Of a stretch of DNA of 60,477 nt, positions 53,012 to 60,477 are shown piece by piece (positions within the stretch are counted from its first letter, which is position 1; the number at the start of each line of letters is the position of its first letter). This DNA is from a candidate division WOR-3 bacterium (GTDB lineage Bacteria > Hydrothermota > Tepidihabitantia > Tepidihabitantales > DTDR01). The position numbers and the translations under genes were made by a program. The notes below the pieces were generated by a model, which was given only the letters and a program-made list of their open reading frames with translations, ran no database searches and was not told the DNA's origin. The stretch spans positions 1 to 60,477 of the forward strand of contig JBDRVE010000007.1 in assembly GCA_039801725.1 (NCBI GenBank), read 5' to 3'.

Positions 53012-54677
53012 TGATTTATTATCTCAATATACTGTCCCTTTGAAAGAGAAAGAAATTGTTAAGGGAAGGATTGTGAAAATTTTAAAAAGCACTGTTTTAG
53101 TAGATTTAGGTCTAAAATCCGAAGGCGAATTAAGTATTGATGAGTTTTCCGACCCCGATGAATTAAAAGAAGGGAACGAAGTATATGTGTATTTAGAAAA
53201 ATTAGAAGACAAGGAAGGTAAGCCGGTGATTTCTAAAAAGCAGGCTGATTTTCTTCTTCGTTGGGATAAGATAAAAGAGAAATACGAAAAAGGTGAACCG
53301 GTGGATATCAAAGTAAAAAAGAAAGTGAAAGGTGGCTTAATGGTGGAAGTTTTTGGTTTACCTGCTTTTCTTCCAGGTTCTCAAGTGGATATTAAACCGG
53401 TACTCAATCAGGATGCTCTTATTGGTCAAACTTTAAAAGCCAAAATTATTCAGGTAAATTATCCCAAACAAAACATTGTTGTTTCTCGGAGGGAACTTTT
53501 AGAAGAGGAGATTCAAAAAAAACGGGAGGCTTTATTAAAGAAAATAAAAGTTGGCGACGTGGTAACCGCGCGAGTAAAATCCCTTGCTGATTTTGGTGCC
53601 TTTGTGGAAATTGATGGTGTTGATGCTCTTTTGCATGTTTCTGATATTTCTTGGAACAAGGTTGTACATCCTAGCGAAGTTTTATCTATTGACCAAGAAA
53701 TAAAAGTGAAAATTTTAGCGATTGATGAAAAATCTTTTCGAATAACAGTAGGGATGAAGCAACTTCAACCCCATCCTTGGGATGTGATCGAAGAGAAATA
53801 TCCGGTGGGTTCTCGCGTGAAAGGAAGGGTTACCTCTTTAGCAGAATACGGAGCTTTTGTCGAATTAGAAAAGGGGATAGAAGGTTTGATTCATGTTTCG
53901 GAGATGTCTTGGACAAGAACGATTCACCATCCTTCACAAATTCTAAAAGTAGGTCAAGAAGTGGAAGCGGTTGTGTTACATGTGGATAAAGAGAATCGGC
54001 GGATTTCCTTGGGATTGAAGCAAACAATGCCTGACCCTTGGTCAATGGTGGATGAGAAATTTAAGATTGGTGAAAAGGTGATAGGGAAAATTAGATCTTA
54101 TAAAGAGTTTGGTGCTTTTGTGGAGTTGGATGAAGGTATTGAAGGGTTAATACCTACTACGGAAATTTCTTGGACAAAGAGGATAAAACATCCCAAAGAG
54201 GTCTTTAAAAAAGGTCAAAAGGTAGAAGCAGTTATTACCGAAATCGATAAAATTAATCGGCGGATCACATTAAGTGTGAAAAGATTAAAAGAGGATCCCT
54301 TAGAAATGTTTATCAAAGAATATAAAGTGGGCGATACTTTAAAAGTAAGAATTATTGATACTCCCAAGGCAGGCCTGGTGGTTGGTTTGCCCTATGGATT
54401 AGAAGGTTTTATTCCTAATAGTCTGATTGCTCGCGATGAAAATCGAAAAAGAATAGAGCATAAGATTGGTGAAGAGATTGAAGTAAAAATTAGTGAAATT
54501 GACAAAGAAAAAAGAAGGATTGTTTTGAACGAAAGGGCGGTAAAAGAAGAATTGGTCAAGGCAGAAACTAAAGAAGAAATTGAACCTATTGCCACCGCTG
54601 GTCCCAAGAGTAAAGAGAAAAAGAGGAAATACACAATTGGGGAAAAGATTAAAAAACAAAAAAAGGGAAGTGAATAG
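53001..54677 (+). CDS. rpsA: Ribosomal protein bS1
   Basis: A 558-residue protein with six S1/OB repeats, starting near residues 18, 103, 186, 271, 358 and 443 (for example GDVVTARVKSLADFGAFVEIDGVDAL split over repeat 3, and GSRVKGRVTSLAEYGAFVELE in repeat 4), followed by a basic tail. This is the full six-domain form. AAAGGAGG SD precedes the ATG. S1 recruits structured or SD-poor mRNAs, which may matter given the many leaderless transcripts predicted here. Confidence 0.95.
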   Translation: MKFDDLLSQYTVPLKEKEIVKGRIVKILKSTVLVDLGLKSEGELSIDEFSDPDELKEGNEVYVYLEKLEDKEGKPVISKKQADFLLRWDKIKEKYEKGEPVDIKVKKKVKGGLMVEVFGLPAFLPGSQVDIKPVLNQDALIGQTLKAKIIQVNYPKQNIVVSRRELLEEEIQKKREALLKKIKVGDVVTARVKSLADFGAFVEIDGVDALLHVSDISWNKVVHPSEVLSIDQEIKVKILAIDEKSFRITVGMKQLQPHPWDVIEEKYPVGSRVKGRVTSLAEYGAFVELEKGIEGLIHVSEMSWTRTIHHPSQILKVGQEVEAVVLHVDKENRRISLGLKQTMPDPWSMVDEKFKIGEKVIGKIRSYKEFGAFVELDEGIEGLIPTTEISWTKRIKHPKEVFKKGQKVEAVITEIDKINRRITLSVKRLKEDPLEMFIKEYKVGDTLKVRIIDTPKAGLVVGLPYGLEGFIPNSLIARDENRKRIEHKIGEEIEVKISEIDKEKRRIVLNERAVKEELVKAETKEEIEPIATAGPKSKEKKRKYTIGEKIKKQKKGSE

Positions 54678-55884
54678 ACTCTATATTAAAACCTTAGGCT
54701 GTAAAGTTAACTATGCGGAAAGCGATGCTCTGGCGAATTATTTTAAAAATCGCGGATACGAAATTGTAAAGGAAGAAAACCAAGCCGATATCATTTTACT
54801 TAATACCTGTGCGGTTACCCAAGAGGCGGAGAAGAATTCCTATAAATGGTTTAATCGCTACCGAAAAAAGAATTACCAAATTATTCTCACCGGTTGTCTT
54901 ATTCCTCTTTTAAAAAAAGCCTCCTTTTCTTTAAATGGTCAAGTAAAAATTCTTTCCCTGGAAGATAAGCAAAGGATTGTGGAAAGAGAGAATCTTCTAC
55001 CTTCCCGTCGGCGGGCTTTCTTAAAAATTGTTGATGGCTGTGAGAATTTCTGTCATTATTGTCTGGTAGGAAGGATTCGAGGAAAATTGAAAAGTGTGTG
55101 TGAAGAGTGGATAATTAAAGAATGTGAAAGATTAAAGAATTTAGGAATCAGGGAGATTGTTCTTTGTGGAATAAATTTGGGATTATATGGTAAGGATATT
55201 GGTACTTCTTTATTCACTTTACTTTCCCATTTGGCAAAAAAAATTAAAGGAATAAGTTTTCGGCTTTCTTCTTTAGAAGTGGATACGTTCTCTGATGAAC
55301 TATTATCATTAATTATTCAATTGGTAAAAGATGGGTTTTTATGCCCCCATTTTCATTTACCCCTTCAATCGGCATCGGACAAAATTTTGGAAAAGATGGG
55401 CAGGAAATACCGGCTTAAAGATTACGAAAGGGTGCTTACCAAAATTGTCGAAAACCTTCCAGACGCAAATATTGGTTGCGATGTAATAGTAGGATATTTA
55501 GGAGAGGAAGAGAAAGATTTTTTATTTACTTATCAATTTTTAGCGAAGATGCCCTTTGGCTATTTTCATGTTTTTCCTTTTTCTCCGAGACCTTTTACAC
55601 CGGTTTATCACGAAAAGGAAACTGTTTCGGAAAAGGAGAAAAAGGAAAGGTTAAAGGTTCTTATTGGTTTAAGAGAGAAGAAAATATTAGAATACTGTCA
55701 GAAATTTTTCAATCAAGTGCGGAGAGGAATTTTAATTGAAGAAGACATTTATTTAACTGATAATTATTTAAAGGTAAAAATTTTTGAACCTTCCGAGGAA
55801 GTGGCTTATTTAAAAATTAAAGATTTTTATCTAAAAGATAAGAATTTCCCTATTTTGTTAGGTGAAGAGTTTAAAGGAGGATAA
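54670..55884 (+). CDS. mtaB: tRNA t6A37 methylthiotransferase (MtaB-like radical SAM)
   Basis: A 404-residue protein. The N-terminal UPF0004 domain cysteines are at TLGCKVNYAESDA, LLNTCAVTQEAEKNS and LTGCLIP; the radical SAM cluster is GCENFCHYCLVGRIRG. A C-terminal TRAM-like tail is present. The KVNYAES form is typical of MtaB rather than MiaB. The frame is open upstream to 54580 inside rpsA, but GTG 54670 gives the standard NRLYIKTLGC start with an 8-nt overlap. Confidence 0.88.
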   Translation: MNRLYIKTLGCKVNYAESDALANYFKNRGYEIVKEENQADIILLNTCAVTQEAEKNSYKWFNRYRKKNYQIILTGCLIPLLKKASFSLNGQVKILSLEDKQRIVERENLLPSRRRAFLKIVDGCENFCHYCLVGRIRGKLKSVCEEWIIKECERLKNLGIREIVLCGINLGLYGKDIGTSLFTLLSHLAKKIKGISFRLSSLEVDTFSDELLSLIIQLVKDGFLCPHFHLPLQSASDKILEKMGRKYRLKDYERVLTKIVENLPDANIGCDVIVGYLGEEEKDFLFTYQFLAKMPFGYFHVFPFSPRPFTPVYHEKETVSEKEKKERLKVLIGLREKKILEYCQKFFNQVRRGILIEEDIYLTDNYLKVKIFEPSEEVAYLKIKDFYLKDKNFPILLGEEFKGG

Positions 55885-55885
55885 A

Positions 55886-56818
55886 ATGGTTTATCTTTTA
55901 ATGCTGTTAAATTTTCTCTTTTTCAAAGAGATTAAAATTGCTTATGTAGATATGGATAAAATTTTGAAGGAATACCAAGAAGCCCGAGAGGTTTTGAGCC
56001 AACTTGAGAAGGATATTGACCAATGGAAAAAGGAGGCGGATTCATTAAAAAATCTTCTTGACAAACTGAAAGAGGAATTGGAGATAAAAAAATTGATGCT
56101 TACCGAAGAAGGTTTTAAAATTGAAATGGAAAAAATAAATAATATTAGTGAGAGGTATAATAATTTTCTTTATGAAATATGGGGAAGAGGAGGTCGATTA
56201 GAGAGACGACAGGATGAGTTGCTCACACCAGTGGTAAAGAAGATTAGCGAAGTAATCCAAAAAATTGCTGAAAACGAAGGTTTGACAATTGTTTTTGATG
56301 CTAGTGCGACAAAAGTATTATATGCCGAACCAGGTTTAGATATCACCGATTTAGTATTAAGTGAATTAAATAAAGAATATACTAAGAAAGAAGGAAAGAT
56401 AACAAAAGAAGTTTTAGTAGGGGTTCTCTCAATTTACGAAAGTGAGGCACGGGCTAAAGAAGAAAAGTTAGGAGATTATTTTTACAACAGATTAATCGTT
56501 TTTTTAAAAAGAAATCCTAATATCAAATTAGTTGAAACAGAAGATATAGAAAATGCTTTGATGCGACATAATCTCAAAAAAAATGATAAAATTGAAAGGA
56601 ATATGGCTTTTCTTATTGGTCAAGAACTTTCTTTGGATTACATTGTTTATGGTAATGTTAGTCAAACCGGTAAAAAAATTATTTGTGAGACAAAAATTAT
56701 TGATATAAAAAATAATACTGATATTTCTGTTGGCAAGGCGGAAGGAGGCAATAAAGAAGAAACGGCGGCAAAATTAAATGATTTTATCGGTCGGGCATTT
56801 TATCGATTGATAAAATAA
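55886..56818 (+). CDS. Skp/OmpH-like chaperone fused to a CsgG/TolB-N-like domain
   Basis: A 310-residue protein. A short hydrophobic N-terminus is followed by IAYVDMDKILKEYQEAREVLSQL and a long coiled-coil hairpin ending in LTIVFDASATKVLYAEPGLDITDLVLSEL, the OmpH/Skp signature (about residues 10-170). The remaining ~135 residues (VLVGVLSIYESEARAKEEKLGDYFYNRL, LVETEDIENAL, DYIVYGNV) resemble the CsgG/TolB N-terminal fold. Its place before lpxD/lpxC/fabZ/lpxA matches skp. AAAGGAGG SD sets ATG 55886; an in-frame GTG at 55862 is less likely. Confidence 0.75.
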   Translation: MVYLLMLLNFLFFKEIKIAYVDMDKILKEYQEAREVLSQLEKDIDQWKKEADSLKNLLDKLKEELEIKKLMLTEEGFKIEMEKINNISERYNNFLYEIWGRGGRLERRQDELLTPVVKKISEVIQKIAENEGLTIVFDASATKVLYAEPGLDITDLVLSELNKEYTKKEGKITKEVLVGVLSIYESEARAKEEKLGDYFYNRLIVFLKRNPNIKLVETEDIENALMRHNLKKNDKIERNMAFLIGQELSLDYIVYGNVSQTGKKIICETKIIDIKNNTDISVGKAEGGNKEETAAKLNDFIGRAFYRLIK

Positions 56819-57448
56819 ATGTCAAATTTTTTTATTTCGAATAAAGCGAAGATTGCCGATAGTGTTTTGATTTATCCTTTTACTTATATTGGCGAAAATG
56901 TTTTTATTGATGAAAATACAATAATCTATCCCTTTGTTTGTATTTTAAGGAATACCAAAATTGGCAAGAACTGTCGGATTTTTCCTGGTGCCTTAATTGG
57001 TTTTGATGGTTTTGGCTATGAAAAGAAAGGAGGAGAGTATTTTTTTATTCCCCATAACGGCTGGGTAATTATTGAGGATAATGTAGATATTGGTCCGAAT
57101 GTGACAATTGCTTTAGCTAAGGAAGGAGAGACAAGAATTGGGAAAGGAACAAAGATTGATGCCTTGGTTCATATTGGTCATAATGTAAAAATTGGTAAGA
57201 ATTGTATTATTATTGCTCAGGTGGGGATTGGTGGTAGTGCCAAAATTGGTGATAATTGTATTTTAGCAGGTCAGGTGGGAATAAGGGACCATTGTGAGAT
57301 TGGTGATAACTCAATTATCTATGCGAAATCAGCAGTTTTTAAATCGGTTCCGAAGAATAGTAAATATTCAGGTATTCCTGCTCGTCCTCATTTTTTAAAT
57401 TTAAAATATTGGGCAAAACTTTTAAGAGATGTTCCAAAGAACGATTAA
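56819..57448 (+). CDS. lpxD: LpxD-like N-acyltransferase lacking the N-terminal domain
   Basis: A 209-residue left-handed beta-helix acyltransferase. IGFDGFGYEKKGGEYFFIPHNGWVIIEDNVDIG and HIGHNVKIGKNCIIIAQVGIGGSAKIGDN match LpxD, including the catalytic His in the GHNV position. Usual LpxD (about 340 residues) has a ~100-residue N-terminal uridine-binding domain and a C-terminal helix bundle; both are absent or reduced. It probably N-acylates UDP-GlcN-type lipid A precursors. It overlaps lpxC by 20 nt. Confidence 0.8.
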   Translation: MSNFFISNKAKIADSVLIYPFTYIGENVFIDENTIIYPFVCILRNTKIGKNCRIFPGALIGFDGFGYEKKGGEYFFIPHNGWVIIEDNVDIGPNVTIALAKEGETRIGKGTKIDALVHIGHNVKIGKNCIIIAQVGIGGSAKIGDNCILAGQVGIRDHCEIGDNSIIYAKSAVFKSVPKNSKYSGIPARPHFLNLKYWAKLLRDVPKND

Positions 57449-58205
57449 AAGGGAGATAACTTTTCAAAGTTATGGTGTGTATTCTCAAAAAGAAGTTTTT
57501 ATAAGATGTTATCCAGCAGAAGCAAATACCGGAATAATAATTAATAACCAAAAACTATCAATTGATAAAATAACCTGTGAAAATCACACAACCGTTTTTA
57601 ATAATAATGGTAATAAAATTTTTCTTATTGAACATTTTTTCGCAGTTCTTTTCTTATTAGGGATAGATAATTTAATAATTGAAATTTCTGGTAACGAATT
57701 TCCCTTTTTTGATGGTAGTGGAAAAGAGTATTATTTAAAACTAAAAGATTTAGTAGTTGATTTTGTTTCTTATAAGAAAGAGATAATAGAAATCAAAAGA
57801 AACTTAATTATCTTTGATGATAATAATTTTATTTTACTCTTGCCAAATAAGAAATTTTCTTGTTTAGTAATTACCAATTTTCCTGATTATTTCTCTTGGC
57901 AGAGTTGTAAATTAGATAACAATTTTTTGGATATTATTTTCTCCCAAACACCAATTCCTAAAAAAATCTTAAAAGAAGAAGATATTAGATTTTTTAAAAA
58001 TTTAGGTTATTTCTCTAATCAAAATTGGCTTTTGGGCAAAGGCAAATTTGTCTATCATAAAATGCTTGATTTATTGGGAAATTTAAAGATTTTGAATAAG
58101 GAGATAAAGGCTAAAATTATTGCCTTTCGACCATCTCATAAATTAAATTTGCAATTAGTTAAGAAATTAGAAGAGTTATCTAAAGGAGGAAAAAATGGAT
58201 ATTGA
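57429..58205 (+). CDS. lpxC: UDP-3-O-acyl-N-acetylglucosamine deacetylase
   Basis: A 258-residue, short and diverged LpxC (usual about 300). QRTIKREITFQSYGVYSQKEV, PAEANTGIII, the Zn/catalytic stretch LIEHFFAVLFLLGIDNLIIEISGNEFPFFDGSG (Glu-His pair), FVYHKMLDLLGN (second Zn His and Asp) and SHKLN (C-terminal His) are all in the expected order. The commitment step of lipid A synthesis. The metal ligands are kept, so it should be active despite the reduced size. Confidence 0.85.
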   Translation: MFQRTIKREITFQSYGVYSQKEVFIRCYPAEANTGIIINNQKLSIDKITCENHTTVFNNNGNKIFLIEHFFAVLFLLGIDNLIIEISGNEFPFFDGSGKEYYLKLKDLVVDFVSYKKEIIEIKRNLIIFDDNNFILLLPNKKFSCLVITNFPDYFSWQSCKLDNNFLDIIFSQTPIPKKILKEEDIRFFKNLGYFSNQNWLLGKGKFVYHKMLDLLGNLKILNKEIKAKIIAFRPSHKLNLQLVKKLEELSKGGKNGY

Positions 58206-58635
58206 AAAGATTAAAGAAATCTTACCCCATCGTTATCCCTTTTTATTTCTTGATAAGATATTAAATTTAGAAGAAAATAAAATAGTTGCCTTAAAACAGG
58301 TTACTTATAATGAATGGTTTTTTATCGGTCATTTTCCTGATTTTCCGATAATGCCTGGTGTTTTAATGGTGGAAGCAATGGCTCAAGCAAGCGGCGTTTT
58401 AATATGTAAGAATTTAAGAATGGAAGAAAAAGATTTTGTCCCTTTATTTTTAGGTATTGAAAAGGCAAGATTTCGTAAAGTGGTGAAACCAGGTGATACC
58501 TTAATAATTGAAGCAGAATTAAAAAATAAAATGGGAAATATTTTTAAAATCACTGGTAAAATTAAAGTTAATGAACAAATCGTTTGTGAAGGAGAACTGA
58601 TTTTAGGATTCGAAAAGAAAGAGAAGATATTATAA
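58195..58635 (+). CDS. fabZ: 3-hydroxyacyl-ACP dehydratase FabZ
   Basis: A 146-residue hot-dog fold protein. ILPHRYPFLFLDKIL carries the catalytic His, and GHFPDFPIMPGVLMVEAMAQ the catalytic acid region (Glu). An AAAGGAGG SD and an 11-nt overlap with lpxC. It removes water from 3-hydroxyacyl-ACP and competes with LpxA/LpxD for the same substrate pool, explaining its place between lpxC and lpxA. Confidence 0.95.
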   Translation: MDIEKIKEILPHRYPFLFLDKILNLEENKIVALKQVTYNEWFFIGHFPDFPIMPGVLMVEAMAQASGVLICKNLRMEEKDFVPLFLGIEKARFRKVVKPGDTLIIEAELKNKMGNIFKITGKIKVNEQIVCEGELILGFEKKEKIL

Positions 58636-58637
58636 AA

Positions 58638-59420
58638 TTGGCAAAAATCTCTTCTTGGGCAAAGGTTTCAAAAAAGGCAATAATTGAAGAAGAAGTAATT
58701 ATTCACCCTTTTGCAGTTATTGAAGATAATGTAAAAATTGGTAAAGGAACGGAAATTTTTTCTCATGTAATAATTTTAAAAGGGACAGAAATTGGTGAAA
58801 ATAATAAAATTTATCCTGGTTGTGTTTTAGGAGTTTTGCCTTTTGATTTGAAATATCAAGGAGAAGAGTCTTATTTAAAGATTGGTAATAATAACATTAT
58901 CCATGAAGGAACAACGATATCTAAGGCAACGGGTAAAGGAGAAGCAACAATTATAGGTAATAACAATTTTATAATGGCATATATCCATATTGCCCATAAT
59001 TGTAGGATTGGTAACAATAATATTATTACCAATCATACCCAAATAGGTGGTCATTGTGAGATTTTTGATTATGTAAATATTGGTGGTAATTGTGGAATTC
59101 ATCAATATGTAAGAATTGGTAGTTATAGTTTTGTTGGTGCCTTTTCTTATTTAAAAAAGGACTTATTACCTTTTATGATTGGTGAAGGGAATCCCTTTAA
59201 GGTTTATGGAATAAATACCGTTGGACTTTTAAGGGCAAATTTTGATAAAGAGAAAATAGCAATTTTAAAAAAATTATATCGGATTATCTACCATTCTAAA
59301 CTTAATTTATCGCAAGCAATTAATTATATAAGAAATAATTTACCAAAAATTCCTGAGATAGAATTAATTATTGATTTTATTAAAAAGACAAAAAGGGGAA
59401 TCTCTTTAAAAACCTATTAA
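58638..59420 (+). CDS. lpxA: UDP-N-acetylglucosamine O-acyltransferase
   Basis: A 260-residue left-handed beta-helix protein with hexapeptide repeats. VLGVLPFDLKYQGEESYLKIG and NIIHEGTTISKAT (canonical PQDLKY.GE and IRE..T), and the catalytic His in YIHIAHNCRIGNN identify LpxA. The C-terminal helical domain (NTVGLLRANFDKEKIAILKK) is complete. It starts with TTG 2 nt after fabZ. First step of lipid A synthesis. Confidence 0.92.
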   Translation: MAKISSWAKVSKKAIIEEEVIIHPFAVIEDNVKIGKGTEIFSHVIILKGTEIGENNKIYPGCVLGVLPFDLKYQGEESYLKIGNNNIIHEGTTISKATGKGEATIIGNNNFIMAYIHIAHNCRIGNNNIITNHTQIGGHCEIFDYVNIGGNCGIHQYVRIGSYSFVGAFSYLKKDLLPFMIGEGNPFKVYGINTVGLLRANFDKEKIAILKKLYRIIYHSKLNLSQAINYIRNNLPKIPEIELIIDFIKKTKRGISLKTY

Positions 59421-59423
59421 TTA

Positions 59424-59452
59424 TTGACTTTTTAAAAATTTCAATTTATAAT
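59424..59452 (+). promoter_or_regulatory. Promoter of the C25 protease gene
   Basis: TTGACT (59424-59429), 17-nt spacer, TATAAT (59447-59452), then a ~37-nt leader with an AAGGAGG SD before the ATG at 59497. Confidence 0.7.
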
Positions 59453-59496
59453 ATTCTAACTAATCTTATGAATTTCAAAATTGAAGGAGGTTAAGA

Positions 59497-60477
59497 ATGC
59501 GAGTAAAAAATATTTTTGTGATATTGTTTTTTATTAGTTTTATTTTTGCTGGCAATATTATTAAAGAATTTTCCTTCGGCAGAATCGATTCTAAAAAGAT
59601 TGATAATTATGATTTGATTAATTTAGAAGGATGTAATGCCCGATTAGAAGAAGTTGGTAAGCCAATTATCCCTTTTAAAGATATTAGTATCTTAATTCCG
59701 CCAAGTGCCGAAATAAGTTCGATTGAAATCTTGGAATTAGAAAGAAAGGAAATTCCTGGTAATTACTATCTTTATCCTGCCCAAATGCCCAGACCAATTG
59801 GTGTGGATTATGACAAAGAATATCCCTTTATAATTGACCAAGAGTTTTATGAGACCGAAGAAGAGTATCCAAAGGAACTATATAGAATTATACCAAGCGG
59901 TTGCAAATCAGGATTTCGGATCGGCGGGATTTTTCTTTTTCCATTACATTATATACCAAAAGAAAGAAAATTAATCCTTTATTCTAAAATAAAGATAAAA
60001 ATCAATTATGAAGAAGGAAAATACGATATTATCAGGCTAACAAAAAGTCAAAGGGATTTATTCTCCAAAGATTTGAAATATTTAGTAATTAATCCGGAAG
60101 ATATAAATAAATTTTCGCCACCATTAAGAGCAAGTGATAATCCGGATATTGATTATGTTATTTTAACCGATACCAATTTAGTTTCTTCTTTTGTTCCATT
60201 AAGAGATTGGTTAAGAAAGACAGGTTTATGGACGGAGATAAGAACAACTCAATGGGTTGATAATAATTATTCAGGAAGAGATTTACCTGAAAAAATTAGA
60301 AACTTTATTAAAAATTATTTCCAGACACAAGGTTTAAAATATGTTTTATTAGGTGGCGACGGAGATTATAATAATCCAGTTGTGCCCACAAGGCAGGCAG
60401 GTCCTTTAACAGTAGGTGGAGAGACAAGGTTTATTGCTTGTGATTTATATTATGCTGATTTAGATTGGTCCTGGAAT
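59497..60477 (+). CDS. Gingipain-like C25 cysteine protease, N-terminal part (3' end outside window)
   Basis: 327 residues are visible, running off the window. The signal peptide is MRVKNIFVILFFISFIFAGN. Residues 20-210 match the propeptide of C25 peptidases (strand-rich, with RLTKSQRDLFSKDLKYLVINPED at its end). Then YVILTDTNLVSSFVPLRDWLRKTG and LKYVLLGGDGDYNNPVVPTR are the first strands of the caspase-like catalytic domain. The catalytic His/Cys would lie beyond the edge. Such proteins in diderms are commonly type IX secretion substrates or maturation proteases. Confidence 0.85.
   Translation, partial: MRVKNIFVILFFISFIFAGNIIKEFSFGRIDSKKIDNYDLINLEGCNARLEEVGKPIIPFKDISILIPPSAEISSIEILELERKEIPGNYYLYPAQMPRPIGVDYDKEYPFIIDQEFYETEEEYPKELYRIIPSGCKSGFRIGGIFLFPLHYIPKERKLILYSKIKIKINYEEGKYDIIRLTKSQRDLFSKDLKYLVINPEDINKFSPPLRASDNPDIDYVILTDTNLVSSFVPLRDWLRKTGLWTEIRTTQWVDNNYSGRDLPEKIRNFIKNYFQTQGLKYVLLGGDGDYNNPVVPTRQAGPLTVGGETRFIACDLYYADLDWSWN

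Noticed and set aside
54580-54669. Upstream extension of mtaB inside rpsA
   Set aside because: The added residues are a shifted reading of the basic S1 tail. GTG 54670 gives the family N-terminus.
1-60477. CRISPR array, prophage or intact insertion sequence
   Set aside because: No regularly spaced repeats, integrase, transposase or phage structural genes were seen in any region.

Overview
The window is a gene-dense, strongly AT-rich piece of a bacterial chromosome. The organism is diderm: a block near the right end encodes lipid A enzymes (short LpxD, LpxC, FabZ, LpxA) and a Skp-like periplasmic chaperone. It secretes several beta-propeller proteins, two of which end in a type IX-secretion-like C-terminal sorting segment, and the window closes with the start of a gingipain-type (C25) cysteine protease. 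This combination, with Lys/Glu/Ile-rich proteins, fits an uncultured lineage such as candidate phylum WOR-3 or a relative. That placement is inference; no rRNA gene is present to settle it.

Layout. 0-3.2 kb: end of a thiolase gene, two Zn-ribbon/OB-fold (DUF35) partners, a HIT protein and gltX. 3.1-10.5 kb: an EamA transporter and secreted propeller proteins, one disrupted by a frameshift. 10.5-13.5 kb (minus strand): two GT4 glycosyltransferases, rpsT and tRNA-Phe. 13.5-19.6 kb: a UPF0158 protein, a PKD/PQQ-like lipoprotein, ileS, a DksA/TraR protein and truA. 19.6-32.9 kb: the core information block, with tRNA-Thr/Tyr/Gly/Thr, tuf, rpmG, tRNA-Trp, secE, nusG, rplKAJL, rpoBC, rpsL and rpsG. 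32.9-35.7 kb: a class I amidotransferase, a membrane protein paired with CheW, and about 760 bp of gene-free DNA. 35.7-42.1 kb: rplM-rpsI-rpsB-tsf-pyrH-frr-uppS-cdsA, a small basic ORF, an HD protein and glyQ.

42.2-48.1 kb is the most distinctive accessory region. It is a tightly overlapping operon resembling a divergent pga/hms-type exopolysaccharide system: a KaiC-like/GGDEF-like protein with both active sites degenerate, a TPR plus beta-barrel export protein, a GT2 synthase, a small single-span membrane protein and a membrane-anchored polysaccharide deacetylase. 48.2-50.8 kb (minus strand): RNase HIII, a DUF438/hemerythrin/PAS protein and ArsC. 50.8-55.9 kb: cmk-plsC-ispH-rpsA-mtaB. 55.9-59.4 kb: the envelope block. 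59.5 kb to the end: the C25 protease.

Promoters are unusually readable. Near-consensus TTGACA/TATAAT pairs recur, and in seven cases the -10 box lies only 5-10 nt from the ATG, predicting leaderless or nearly leaderless mRNAs, including that of the ribosomal protein gene rplM. Two divergent gene pairs use overlapping back-to-back promoters. Two loci share a 15-bp box at an identical distance upstream of -35.
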